Shown piece by piece: positions 43,251 to 52,541 of a DNA stretch of 64,000 bases. The DNA is from Aquificaceae bacterium (GTDB lineage Bacteria > Aquificota > Aquificia > Aquificales > Aquificaceae). Location of the stretch: the NCBI GenBank assembly GCA_037481935.1, contig JBBFKQ010000009.1, forward strand, positions 1 through 64,000. The letters run 5' to 3'. The notes below the pieces were generated by a model that had not been told where the DNA came from, ran no database searches, and saw only the letters and a program-made list of their open reading frames with translations. The position numbers and the translations under genes were made by a program. Numbering within the stretch: the first letter of the stretch is position 1; every line of letters begins with the position of its first letter.

Positions 43251-43616
43251 ATGGCAAGGTCAGACCTCAACGCCTGCATAAGCCAGCTTGCAAGGACTCT
43301 GGAATACATGTATAAATGGGACAATCTCCGAAGATATACTCAGGCTGGTGAAGAAAAGGGTGGGCTGAGCTGGATAAGAAGCTTAGAGGAAGCCAGAGCA
43401 GAGATAAACAGTCTCTTCAGGAGATACCCGAGCCTGAAGAAGAAATTGCCCGAATACTTGTCAATTGCATGGAAAGATGCGGTGGACAGAATAGGAATAT
43501 GGCTAAGGGACATAGATAGAGATGACCTCATAGCTATTATTCCTGAAAAAGGCCCTTACACTTATGAGGAGACGATGACAAGAGACCTGAGGAAGGAAAT
43601 AAGGCACAAAGGCTAA
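43251..43616 (+). CDS. DUF29-like protein, N-terminally short
   Basis: This 121-residue protein resembles the middle and end of DUF29: an ARSDLNACISQLARTLEYMYKWDN helix, then SWIRSLEEARAEINSLFRRYPSLKKKL and IPEKGPYTYEETM, the family's 'FPxxCPYTxEQ' end. The usual 40-45-residue N-terminal helix pair is missing, and the space upstream is occupied by miaB. It may be a natural short variant or a decayed copy. Function unknown. Confidence 0.55.
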   Translation: MARSDLNACISQLARTLEYMYKWDNLRRYTQAGEEKGGLSWIRSLEEARAEINSLFRRYPSLKKKLPEYLSIAWKDAVDRIGIWLRDIDRDDLIAIIPEKGPYTYEETMTRDLRKEIRHKG

Positions 43617-43693
43617 AGTGGATGTGGAAAACTGAACTAACTGAGGTTGCTGTAGAGAGGCGTGAAGAATAAATTTATAAATGGAGGTCTGCC

Positions 43694-44176
43694 ATGATTG
43701 AGATGGTGGTGCATGGAGTTACCCTTGACCCTGTATCTCAGATGCCCATAGTGGTGCTGAAGGCAAAAGATAACGAGGAGGTTTTGCTTCCCATATGGAT
43801 TGGTATATTTGAGGCGGACAGCATAGTGCGTCAGCTTCAGAATGTGGAACCTCCAAGGCCAATGACTTACGAGCTTACCAAGAATATAATTGAGAACATG
43901 GGAGCAAGGCTGGAAAAGGTGGTAATAAACGACCTGAAAGACAGCACATACTACGCAGAGCTTCATCTCATACAGGGTAACAACCTAATAGTTATAGACT
44001 CAAGGCCAAGCGACGCCATAAACCTTGCCCTCAGGTTTGATGCTCCATTGTTTGTGGAGGAGGAAGTGCTGGAAAAATCCAAAGTGCCAAAGCCTGAGGA
44101 GGAAGAGGAAAAGGAAAAACTCAAAGAATGGCTTGAGAACATAAAACCCGAAGACTTTGAGAAGGGGCTAAGCTGA
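43694..44176 (+). CDS. bifunctional nuclease family (DUF151) protein
   Basis: This 160-residue protein has the DUF151 core: QMPIVVLKAKDNEEVLLPIWIG, EADSIVRQL, RPMTYELTKNI and IDSRPSDAINLALRFDAPLFV. The family includes a protein with RNase and DNase activity, but function in bacteria is unsettled. It has an acidic C-terminal tail (PKPEEEEEKEKLKEWLENI). It starts 77 bp after the DUF29-like gene; the gap holds no obvious promoter. The 3' end overlaps the next gene by 9 bp, tail to tail. Confidence 0.9.
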   Translation: MIEMVVHGVTLDPVSQMPIVVLKAKDNEEVLLPIWIGIFEADSIVRQLQNVEPPRPMTYELTKNIIENMGARLEKVVINDLKDSTYYAELHLIQGNNLIVIDSRPSDAINLALRFDAPLFVEEEVLEKSKVPKPEEEEEKEKLKEWLENIKPEDFEKGLS

Positions 44177-44596
44177 GATAGCTCTCTTCAGACACTCTAC
44201 CATGAGCTCTCTTGGGGGGCTTCCCACGTCTACGATGGGCTCCACACCTACAAGCCCATCCTTCTTCAGGTTTTCGTATAACAGCCTGTAGACCCTTTCA
44301 AGACCCTCCTGAAAGCTCAGACCTTCTCTAAAGATGTAAAGCTCCATATCCTCCCGGTAGCCCATGAGGTCGTAGGTCTGAAGGTTTTCTATTCTTTCAT
44401 CAAAGCCCACAGCATAAGCCATACCATGCTCTATTGCCAGCTTTGCAGGTGCATACTCAGAAGCGTAGCATTCCATATCAACCGGGTTCAGGGGTTTATC
44501 TTCTGGCAGAGCCACCACATAGACCGCAGATACACTTTCCCTGCTCCCTTCCCGGTAGTATCCAGTAAGCTCTATGTAGTAAACCCATGACCTCAT
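44168..44596 (-). CDS. unknown protein downstream of M50 protease
   Basis: This 142-residue protein has no recognised family. It begins MRSWVYYIELTGYYREGS, has alternating strands and helices, and no Cys-pair, signal peptide or membrane segment. A notable stretch is YDLMGYREDMELYIFREGLSFQEGLERVY. The start overlaps the M50 protease stop as ATGA, so it is the last gene of the frdA-protease operon. Confidence 0.6.
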   Translation of the reverse strand: MRSWVYYIELTGYYREGSRESVSAVYVVALPEDKPLNPVDMECYASEYAPAKLAIEHGMAYAVGFDERIENLQTYDLMGYREDMELYIFREGLSFQEGLERVYRLLYENLKKDGLVGVEPIVDVGSPPRELMVECLKRAISA

Positions 44597-45237
44597 ATTC
44601 TACCTAAAAGATAGTTCCAGAGGAAAAGAATGGGAGGAAATATGACCCTTCCCAGCACGCCCGTGAAGAGAAGAAGAGTTATTATAAGAAAGCCATACAT
44701 TTCAAACCTGTAAAAGAGCTCCCAGTATCTTACGGAGAAAAAGCTCATAACTGCCCTGCTCCCATCAAGAGGTGGTATGGGTATGGCGTTAAAAAAGGCA
44801 AGCACAAGGTTTATGAGGACCGCATGAGCGGAGAAAAGGGCAAGGGGAATAAGAACCGCATCACCCATAAAGTTTAGATAACCATCCCTTATCAACCTGT
44901 AGAGAAGGGCAAAGACAAGAGCCAGCCAGATGTTCATCACAATGCCCGCTATGGAGACAAAGAAGGTTCCCACTCTCAGGTCTCTGAACCTGAGGGGGTT
45001 TATGGGAACTGGCTTTGCCCAGCCGAAGAGTATGGGCGAGCCTATGAGCATGAGCATGCCGGGGAGGATTATGGTGCCAAGAAGGTCTATATGAGGTATG
45101 GGGTTAAGGGTAAGCCTGCCAAACTCCTTGGCGGTTGGGTCCCCCATCCTGTAGGCAACCCAACCATGAGCGTATTCATGGAGTATAACCGCCATCATAA
45201 GTGCTGGCAGAGCCACCACTGCAGTCTGTAAGTCCAT
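44593..45237 (-). CDS. site-2-type intramembrane zinc protease (M50 family)
   Basis: This 214-residue membrane protein has the zinc motif HEYAH in the first helix and a second ligand motif NAIPIPPLDGSR in the third core helix, with five to six hydrophobic segments. It belongs to the small prokaryotic S2P group without PDZ domains. It may cleave membrane-bound regulators. The ATG overlaps the frdA stop as TGATG. Confidence 0.9.
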   Translation of the reverse strand: MDLQTAVVALPALMMAVILHEYAHGWVAYRMGDPTAKEFGRLTLNPIPHIDLLGTIILPGMLMLIGSPILFGWAKPVPINPLRFRDLRVGTFFVSIAGIVMNIWLALVFALLYRLIRDGYLNFMGDAVLIPLALFSAHAVLINLVLAFFNAIPIPPLDGSRAVMSFFSVRYWELFYRFEMYGFLIITLLLFTGVLGRVIFPPILFLWNYLLGRI

Positions 45238-46943
45238 CAATACTTCCTCTCCGCTGGCTGGTGGTGGGTTATTTTTACTTCCATGTAGTCTATCTTCAGC
45301 TCATCGCCCTCCTGCCACACAAGGGTGTGCTTTAGAAAGTTCTCATCGTCCCTTTCAGGATAGTCCTCTCTGTAGTGCCCGCCCCGTGACTCTCTTCTTT
45401 GAAGGGCACAATAGGCAACTGCCCTCCCGAGGTGAAGCATGTTTCTGAGTTCAAGGAGTTCTATAAGATTTGTGTTGAAAACTTTGCTTTTATCAACCAC
45501 TGGAATCCTTTCCCAGCGTTCAAGAAGCTCGGAAAGCTCCTCGTAGGCAGAGGTCAGAGACTTCTCATCCCTGAATATACCCATCTTCCCCCAGGTAACC
45601 TCACCCATCCTTTTTCTCACATCCGCAAGCCTCTCATAGCCCTCCCTTTTCATAAGGTTTTCTATGAACTCCCTGCCCTTTGACTCTTCACCGGGCGATA
45701 GTTCAGGGAAATCTACCTGCCTTGCGTACTCTCTTGCGGATATTCCGCAGAACTTGCCAAAGACAAGAAGCTCTATAAGGGAATTGCCGCCCAGCCTGTT
45801 GGCACCGTGCACTGACACACAGGCGCATTCACCCACTGCATATAGCCCCTCAAGGGGTGTAGAAGAGGTCATGTAGTTCTCCACGTGAATTCCACCCATG
45901 CAGTAGTGGGCGGTAGGTCTTATGGGCACAGGGTCGTAAACTGGGTCCACACCCTCAAAGTCTATGGCAAGCTGACGCACCTGAGGAAGCCTCTCCTTAA
46001 TCTTTTCCTCTCCGAGGTGCCTCAGGTCAAGGAGCACATAGGCAGAGGTGCCTTCTCCAAAACCTCTTCCCTCCTTTATCTCATACTCAATCGCCCTCGA
46101 GACCATATCCCTTGGAGCAAGCTCCATCTTTTCCGGAGCATACCTTGCCATAAAGCGTTCACCCAGTTTGTTTATGAGATATCCACCCTCTCCTCTACAG
46201 GCCTCTGAAAGAAGTATGCCAGTTTTTGCAAGACCTGTGGGGTGGAACTGGATAAACTCTATGTCCTTTAGCGGCATACCGTTGAGCAGGGCAACCGCCA
46301 CACCATCTCCCGTGTTGCCTATGGCGTTGGTGCTCCTCTGCCAGTATATGCGTGCAAAGCCTCCTGTGGCAAGGACCACAGCCTTGGCTCTTAAGTTCAC
46401 CACCTCTCCGTTCTTTATATCATAAAGGGAAACACCCTTTACCCTCTGCCCGTTGTGGATAAGGTCAAGAAGGAAAAACTCATTAAAGAAGTCTATGTTC
46501 TCCCTTGCAAGAGCCTGTTCAAAGAGGGTATGCAGAAGCACATGCCCAGTTCTGTCTGCAGAGTATACAGTTCTGGGAAAGGAAGCTCCACCGAAGGGTC
46601 TCTGGGCAATCCTGCCATCCTCCATCCTTGAAAAGGGAACACCCCAGCGGTCAAGCTCGTAGACCACATCCGGGGCATTTCTGCACATAAAGTAGACAGC
46701 ATCCTGGTCTGCGAGGAAGTCTGAGCCCTTTATAGTGTCAAAGGCGTGGGCTTCCGGACTGTCCTGAGGGATTGCATTGCCAAGAGCTGCGTTCAGCCCT
46801 CCCTGTGCTGCGCCCGTATGGGAGCGCGTGGGGTAGACCTTGGAGACTACAGCAACCCTTATGGAGGGGTCTCTTGCACACTCTATGGCAGTGCGAAGCC
46901 CGGCTCCGCCTGCACCAACAACAACAACATGGTAGCTTCTCAT
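45237..46943 (-). CDS. frdA: fumarate reductase/succinate dehydrogenase flavoprotein subunit
   Basis: This 568-residue catalytic subunit has FAD-binding VVVGAGGAGLRTAI at the N-terminus, the covalent-FAD histidine region SHTGAAQGGLNAAL, and substrate motifs EFIQFHPTGL and RGEGGYLINKLGERF. The later HxxGGI set is RPTAHYCMGGI. In an autotroph with the reductive TCA cycle it would mainly reduce fumarate. No iron-sulfur or membrane-anchor subunit gene lies beside it. A TAAAAT box 8 nt before the ATG suggests a leaderless transcript. Confidence 0.93.
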   Translation of the reverse strand: MRSYHVVVVGAGGAGLRTAIECARDPSIRVAVVSKVYPTRSHTGAAQGGLNAALGNAIPQDSPEAHAFDTIKGSDFLADQDAVYFMCRNAPDVVYELDRWGVPFSRMEDGRIAQRPFGGASFPRTVYSADRTGHVLLHTLFEQALARENIDFFNEFFLLDLIHNGQRVKGVSLYDIKNGEVVNLRAKAVVLATGGFARIYWQRSTNAIGNTGDGVAVALLNGMPLKDIEFIQFHPTGLAKTGILLSEACRGEGGYLINKLGERFMARYAPEKMELAPRDMVSRAIEYEIKEGRGFGEGTSAYVLLDLRHLGEEKIKERLPQVRQLAIDFEGVDPVYDPVPIRPTAHYCMGGIHVENYMTSSTPLEGLYAVGECACVSVHGANRLGGNSLIELLVFGKFCGISAREYARQVDFPELSPGEESKGREFIENLMKREGYERLADVRKRMGEVTWGKMGIFRDEKSLTSAYEELSELLERWERIPVVDKSKVFNTNLIELLELRNMLHLGRAVAYCALQRRESRGGHYREDYPERDDENFLKHTLVWQEGDELKIDYMEVKITHHQPAERKY

Positions 46944-46951
46944 GGCTTTAA

Positions 46952-46957
46952 ATTTTA
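46952..46957 (-). promoter_or_regulatory. -10 box of frdA, leaderless layout
   Basis: TAAAAT on the minus strand lies exactly 8 nt before the frdA ATG, and no ribosome site exists. The box sits just after the stop of the upstream DUF202 gene. Confidence 0.5.
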
Positions 46958-46959
46958 AC

Positions 46960-47616
46960 CTATATTATCCTCAGCACATAGAAGGTGAGCACAAGACAGG
47001 CTATAAATATAACCAGTCCATAGGCTTTGTAAAGCCATGTGTGAGTTCTGTAAAAGCCCCTGTCAACCTGCCTTATGGTTCTGTAGAAGTTTAGAGTTCC
47101 CAGTATAAGGGTTAGCAGACCTACAACAATAACGAAAACACCTATGCCCACCAGACTGTGATGCTCCTGTGCAAGGTGGATATTGAATACCTTTTCAAGC
47201 TGAAGCAGAAAGAACTCAAACTTTTCTATAACGAAGCCAAAGACGATAAGAGCTATGGCTGTTCTTACCCATGCAAGAAAGGTCCTCTCAGCCGCCATGT
47301 AGATTCTCGGGTCCGTAACCTCTTTTGGATGCACAGAAATACCTCCTTCTATGTATTCTATGTCGAAGTAGAAGCTCAGCATACCTGCAACTATAAGGAG
47401 CACACCCGCAACTGCTGATACTATAGCTACCCAATCAAGTAGCACGGAAACGTGTATTTTCTGCGTGAAAAGCGCAATCGTTTCCAGTTTTCTGAGCACA
47501 ACGCCAAAGGAGAGTGTATAAAGGGCAAGCCTCATGTATCCCAGATATGTTCTTTCTATAGACATGTAAATGCGTGCATCCTTTGCAGAGGGCAGTTTAC
47601 CCTTTAGCACCAGCAT
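46960..47616 (-). CDS. tandem DUF202 membrane protein
   Basis: This 218-residue membrane protein contains two DUF202 units in a row. DARIYMSIERTYLGYMRLAL starts the first and DPRIYMAAERTFLAWVRTAI the second. Each is followed by helices ending in a charged loop, giving about six membrane segments. Most DUF202 proteins carry one unit. Function is unknown. The start overlaps the end of the Kef-type gene by 20 bp. Confidence 0.8.
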   Translation of the reverse strand: MLVLKGKLPSAKDARIYMSIERTYLGYMRLALYTLSFGVVLRKLETIALFTQKIHVSVLLDWVAIVSAVAGVLLIVAGMLSFYFDIEYIEGGISVHPKEVTDPRIYMAAERTFLAWVRTAIALIVFGFVIEKFEFFLLQLEKVFNIHLAQEHHSLVGIGVFVIVVGLLTLILGTLNFYRTIRQVDRGFYRTHTWLYKAYGLVIFIACLVLTFYVLRII

Positions 47617-49256
47617 GGCTTACAAACTCTTTTACTATTTCCTCAAAGGCAAAATAATAAGGATTTATAACACGGTATATGCCAAGCCTTTCTAGCTCCA
47701 CAGCATCCTTCTGTGAACGAGCCACTGCCATTATCTTGGCATCGTATCCTATCTCCCGGAGAATACTGACAAGAGCTTTTATGTCTTCCAAGGAAGGCAC
47801 AGTTATGACTACCAGAGCCGCTCTGTGGATAGGAAGTTCTGCCACCGCCTCTCTATCCTCTGCAGACCCAAAGTAGGCAGGAAGCCCCTTTTCTCTGAGC
47901 TCTGCTACCCTTGATGGATTATAGTCCAGACCAATAGCGCTTTATGCCCATGTTTCTGCAGTGTTCCAGAAGCTCCGCCCCCAGTCTTCCAAGACCAAAT
48001 ATGATAACATCCACAGGTCTCTCCTCAGAAAATAGCTTTTCAAACCTGAGCTCCCCATGAGGTGTTCTCTTCTCAAAAACATGAAGAAAGGGCTCAAGCC
48101 ACCTATAGAGCCTTTGAGAATAGAGTATCATGTATGTGGAGAGGGCAATGGTGATTAGTCCCACCATGGTGGTTATACTGAGGGCATCCATGCCCACGTG
48201 CCCGAGAGACATACCCATGGCTACAAAGATTATAGAAAACACGCTTAACTGTGCAACCGTGAGCCCTGCCAGAAAGCCCGTCTTTTTTCTGTATCCCATA
48301 AGCCCCATGATGACCATAACTATAAGGGGGTTTCCTAGGAGGACAAAGAGGGAAAGGATAAGAGCTATGTGCCAGTCTGCGCGTATAACAGAAAGGTCAA
48401 ACTTGGTGCCAAGGTCTATGAAGAAGAAGAGGAGTAGAAAATCCCTTATGGGGGTAAGTCTTGCACTTATTGCATCCCTGAAGTGGGTTGCAGACAGGGA
48501 AAAACCCGCAAGAAAAGCTCCCAGTTCCTTGGAAAGTTCTAAATACTCTCCAACTGCTGCAAGGCTCACAGACCATGCGATGGCAAAAAGAAGCAGTAGC
48601 TCCAGCGAGCCCGCCATGAGTCTGAGAAGTCTATCTGCTATGTATTTCATGAAAACATACACAAAAAGGGCAAGACCAGAAAGCTTTAGAATTACCATAA
48701 GCAATATGCCTGTTATACTCTCATCTCCCGAGCCAGTGCCAAAGGCACTCATAACAACAAGAGCTATTATGACTGCTATGTCCTGAACTATAAGGAAGCC
48801 TATGGCTATTCTGCCGTGAAGAGTATCTACTTCTTTTTTGTCAGAAAGTAGCTTGACGATTATGACGGTAGAAGAAAAGGTAAGGGCTATGGCAAGGTAA
48901 AGTGATGTTACCCAGTCTTTACCAAGAAGGAGTATAATAAAAAACCCTAAAACGCTTGTAAATACTATCTGCCCTAAGCCCGTAGCTACTGCCACACCTC
49001 CGAGCCTTTTTACATACTGTGGGTTCAGCTCAAGCCCCACGAGAAAAAGAAGCACAGCCACGCCCACCTGAGCCAGTATGTCCACCGTATCCTGCGCCCT
49101 GACAAGTCCAAGACCAGAAGGACCGAGAAGAATACCGAGGACAATGTAGGTAATGATAAGTGGCTGGCGAAGTATCAGACCATGAATACCCAGGACGACA
49201 GCCAGAAGAAGGATGAAGGCAAATTCAAAGTAGGTGCTGGTTAAAAGAGAGGGCAT
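47597..49256 (-). pseudogene. Kef-type cation:proton antiporter with C-terminal TrkA-N domain, frameshifted
   Basis: The first 445 codons (49256 to 47919) encode a 12-helix antiporter of the Kef/CPA2 type (LGPSGLGLV, FSSTVIIVKLL, HFRDAISARLTPIRDFLLLFFFIDLG) and enter a nucleotide-binding domain (VDVIIFGLGRLGAELL). They then hit a stop. The domain continues in another frame (IGLDYNPSRVAEL onward to 47597). One extra base near 47936-47941, in AGCGCT, explains it. The gene may be disrupted, phase variable or hit by a sequencing error. The transmembrane part alone could still be made. A TAAAAT box lies 9 nt before the ATG. Confidence 0.85.
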
Positions 49257-49265
49257 CCTATATTT

Positions 49266-49271
49266 ATTTTA
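49266..49271 (-). promoter_or_regulatory. -10 box of Kef-type gene, leaderless layout
   Basis: TAAAAT on the minus strand overlaps the stop codon of the gene upstream (49271-49269). It ends 9 nt before the ATG, with no ribosome site. Confidence 0.4.
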
Positions 49272-50435
49272 GGTCAGAAGTTCTGAGGGGACAGGCTTAA
49301 GCCTGATAAGCTTTTTCCTTACTATCTCCTGAGAATACTTCTCCAGATAGTAAACTATTGTCTCCACCCTTATCTTTACGCTACCTGCTGGTTTGGTCTC
49401 GTCCAGCTCACCAAACTTGAAAAAGAGGGTTCCAGAACTTTCCACTATTTTCTGAACGGGTGTGAAAGTGGGCTGGTCCATACCGCACTCGTAGCTTGAG
49501 AGTCTTATAACCCCGGTAATCCAGGGAAACCTGGCGGCAAACTTGGCACCCCATATTATCTCGTTGGTGTTGGAGCTGTATGAGGATGTCCATACGTCAG
49601 AGATGTCAAAGGGGCTTTTTATAATGCCTGCCCTTATCTCGTCTCCAAAAAGCCAGTCAAGAAGCCAGTCATGGAGGGGGAGGTAGTTGTACCAAAGCAC
49701 TGGATATCCGTAGGGCTGGAACTCTCCGTCTATTTCATGCCCTATTCCAGGGTCCATGTGATATGGTCTGGCAAGCACAAGAAGAGCAGGCCTTTTGTTT
49801 TTCACGCACCATTTCATTATCTCAAGGCTCTTCTCCCTCATTTTTCCCTCAAAGGTATCGAGAGCTTTAAAACCCTCTTTCACAGCCTTTGCCGTCTCTT
49901 CGAGGGACAGCCCTGGTATATATTCTTTGAGGGATTCCCAGAGATACTTGGGAAGAATTTCAGGCTCCGCAAAGGGAACAAAGGGTGAGACAAACTTTAT
50001 ACCTCTCTGGGAAAACTCATCCTTTTCCCTCAGAAAACCAGCCTTGAGGTTCTCCACGCTCATCATAACGCGCGTGCAGGATAGAGTATCAACCACATGG
50101 CCCTTTAGAAAGGAAGGCAGAGAGTAAATCATGGGGACAAAGAGAAGGTTTATGTCCCTGTGAAGAAGCTCGCCCATATGTCCAGCCAGAGCTTTCACCG
50201 GGTAGCAGGAGTCCATGGTTATCCTGCCCTTGCCGTATTCCCTGTATTGTTCCTCTGAGGTTTCAGAGCTGAAAACTATCTTACCCACACCTAAGGCGTT
50301 GAAAAAGCCCACCCAGAACTGATGGGTTCCCCAGACATTGAGAAATCTGGGAATACCCACCTTAATGGACTTTCTGTCCTCTCGGAACCCTGAAGGCCTC
50401 CTTCTTAACAAGGTCAGCGATGTTAGGAAACTCAT
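49269..50435 (-). CDS. DUF2229-type 2-hydroxyacyl-CoA dehydratase-related component
   Basis: This protein of up to 388 residues has KVGIPRFLNVWGTHQFWVGFFNALG, the DUF2229 opening. Further text includes YPVKALAGHMGEL, VLARPYHMDPGIGHEID and SSYECGMDQPTF, with Cys in TMDSCYPVK, LSCTRVM and YECGMD as possible cluster ligands. In clostridia this unit is fused behind an activase in a ~1400-residue protein; here it is separate. The ATG at 50435 has a GAGAGGG ribosome site but overlaps the upstream gene by 74 bp. A GTG at 50360 is the alternative. Confidence 0.78.
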   Translation of the reverse strand: MSFLTSLTLLRRRPSGFREDRKSIKVGIPRFLNVWGTHQFWVGFFNALGVGKIVFSSETSEEQYREYGKGRITMDSCYPVKALAGHMGELLHRDINLLFVPMIYSLPSFLKGHVVDTLSCTRVMMSVENLKAGFLREKDEFSQRGIKFVSPFVPFAEPEILPKYLWESLKEYIPGLSLEETAKAVKEGFKALDTFEGKMREKSLEIMKWCVKNKRPALLVLARPYHMDPGIGHEIDGEFQPYGYPVLWYNYLPLHDWLLDWLFGDEIRAGIIKSPFDISDVWTSSYSSNTNEIIWGAKFAARFPWITGVIRLSSYECGMDQPTFTPVQKIVESSGTLFFKFGELDETKPAGSVKIRVETIVYYLEKYSQEIVRKKLIRLKPVPSELLT

Positions 50436-52524
50436 TTTTTACCCTCTCCATTTTTTCCTTTACTACTTTGAGCTCTCTTTCGTCCTCCACTAGCCCTTTG
50501 GGGCAAGCGTTGTTGACTATGAGCCTTACCCAGCCGGGCTGAAGTGGCACTTTGCTCCATGGTCTTCCCTCACCCTCACCGATGTAGACATCTATAAAGC
50601 TCCTCTGGCAGTTAACAGGACACCAGTTGCAAACTGTCTCCTTTGATGTGCTTGCCCTGTATGTGAGTTTTTCTACCTTGTCAAAGCCTCTGAAGGAGGT
50701 ATTTCCATGTTTCTGGTAATATTCAAGGGCAACAAGGGCTGCGCCTATGGCTCCCGCCTCACCGGAGTAGGGATGCACATAGACTTCCGCTTCTGGCACC
50801 TTTGACTTTATAAAGTCTATCTGGGATTTTACCACTGCAAGGTTTCTGTGTGTGCCGCCCTGAAGGATAAACTTTCTACCAACATGCGCCAGATTGTTTA
50901 TGTTGCCCGCGTAGACCCACACGTTCAGGGGAAGCACATAACAGAGTCCTGCCAGAATTTCCTCCGCCTTCCAACCCTTCCTCTGCTGATTTACTATATC
51001 GCTCTGAAGGAATACACCGCATCCCATGGTAAAGCCAGGCATGGCCTTTGCAGAAAAGGCCCTGTCCGCTATCTCTGAAAGGGGAATGCTGAACCTCTCC
51101 GCCACGCCCTGCAGGAAGGCACCGTTTCCAGAAGAGCACTGGGAGTTGAGCCTGAAATCCACAACAGAACCATTACGCAGGAGCATGATTTTCACATCAA
51201 CCCCACCCACATCGCATATGCAGTCTGCATCTGGGAAGAAGTGAAGCCCTGCAGTGGCATGTGCAACCGTCTCCACCACTGCCACATCCGCACCCAGCAC
51301 ATCCTTTAAAAGGTCTTTACCGTATCCCGTAAGTCCAAGGGCAAGCACCCTGCCACTACCAAGATATTCCTTTATCTGTCTGAATATCTCCTTTGCATCC
51401 TCTATGGGGTTTCCTTTACTCAGGCTATAGCAGGAAAAGACTATCTCCTTCTCAGGTGTGATACAGACCGCCTTTGCAGTGGTAGAGCCAAAGTCACAGC
51501 CTATTATGACTTCCTCCACCCGCTTTGGCACAATCTTGTTCTCCACCACATAGGAATATTTTTTCTTGAACTCGAGAAGCTCCTCTGCAGAGGAGGCAAG
51601 CCCTCCTTTGCCCTCCTTGAGCTTTTGTTCATACTGGCCCTCTTCTACCCACCAGAGAAGTTTTTCCTTGCCTCTATAAACTTCTCCTTCCTCCTCAAGA
51701 GCTGTAAAAATACATCCCAGAGCAGCATAATAGAGGGAATTTTCGGGCACAAAAACAAGCTCTTCCATCTCCTCCCTGCTGAAGTCTCCCACACCTCTTT
51801 CCTTCCACAGCTTTTGAAGATGCACCCTCCATGCCTCCTGAAGACCTCTGAAAAATAGGTTTGGACCTCCCAGCAGAAGAACCTTTGGAAGAGGTGTGTT
51901 CCCCTTGGTAAGCTGGGAAAGATTCTGGTAAACAACTGCTTCAAAAAGGGAGGCTATTATCTCTTCTGTGGGAACGCCTGCCTTGACGAGAGAGTTCACA
52001 TCCGCCTCCGCAAATATGCCGCACTTGGAGCTTATCCTGTGAAGGGTATAACCCTCGTAGCCCATCTGTGATAGGACTTCAGGCTGAATGCCCAGCTTTC
52101 TGGCAGACTTTTCTACAAAAGTTCCCGTTCCACCCGCACACACATTCTGCATGTAAACCTGTCTGTTCTTCTTTCCCTCCTGTTCCTTTATGAATATGGT
52201 CTTCATATCCTCCCCACCTATCTCGCTTACAAACCTCACATCAGGATGGAGCCTTTCCACCGCGGTGGCAACCGCAACCACCTCCTGCACAAAGCGGGCA
52301 CCCATGAGCTCTCCTAAAAAGCCACCACCTGAACCGGTAATATAGACCCTGTCCCTCCCGGGTTTTAAACCAAAACTCCCCTCAAGTCTGAGCAGGAACT
52401 CAAGAACCTTTTCAGCCTGCTTTGTGTTGTGCCTCTCATAGGCTCTGTCAAGTATGTTGCCTTCTTTGTCAGTCAGCACATACTTGCAAGTGGTGCTACC
52501 CACATCTATTCCAAGCAAAAGCAT
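50362..52524 (-). CDS. tandem BcrAD/BadFG-type ASKHA ATPase (acyl-CoA dehydratase activase-like)
   Basis: This 720-residue protein contains two actin-fold ATPase domains. The first (LLGIDVGSTTCKYVL) has C129 in NVCAGGTGTF and C168 in SSKCGIFAE, the two residues that hold the bridging [4Fe-4S] cluster in HgdC-type activases. The second (IIGCDFGSTTAKAV) has QCSSGNGAF and MGCGVFLQSD. A C-terminal CNWCPVNCQRSF segment follows. It would donate ATP-driven low-potential electrons to the two neighbouring gene products. No CoA-transferase or dehydratase pathway genes are near. Confidence 0.85.
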   Translation of the reverse strand: MLLLGIDVGSTTCKYVLTDKEGNILDRAYERHNTKQAEKVLEFLLRLEGSFGLKPGRDRVYITGSGGGFLGELMGARFVQEVVAVATAVERLHPDVRFVSEIGGEDMKTIFIKEQEGKKNRQVYMQNVCAGGTGTFVEKSARKLGIQPEVLSQMGYEGYTLHRISSKCGIFAEADVNSLVKAGVPTEEIIASLFEAVVYQNLSQLTKGNTPLPKVLLLGGPNLFFRGLQEAWRVHLQKLWKERGVGDFSREEMEELVFVPENSLYYAALGCIFTALEEEGEVYRGKEKLLWWVEEGQYEQKLKEGKGGLASSAEELLEFKKKYSYVVENKIVPKRVEEVIIGCDFGSTTAKAVCITPEKEIVFSCYSLSKGNPIEDAKEIFRQIKEYLGSGRVLALGLTGYGKDLLKDVLGADVAVVETVAHATAGLHFFPDADCICDVGGVDVKIMLLRNGSVVDFRLNSQCSSGNGAFLQGVAERFSIPLSEIADRAFSAKAMPGFTMGCGVFLQSDIVNQQRKGWKAEEILAGLCYVLPLNVWVYAGNINNLAHVGRKFILQGGTHRNLAVVKSQIDFIKSKVPEAEVYVHPYSGEAGAIGAALVALEYYQKHGNTSFRGFDKVEKLTYRASTSKETVCNWCPVNCQRSFIDVYIGEGEGRPWSKVPLQPGWVRLIVNNACPKGLVEDERELKVVKEKMERVKNEFPNIADLVKKEAFRVPRGQKVH

Positions 52525-52541
52525 GCCTTACCTCCTTAGAA

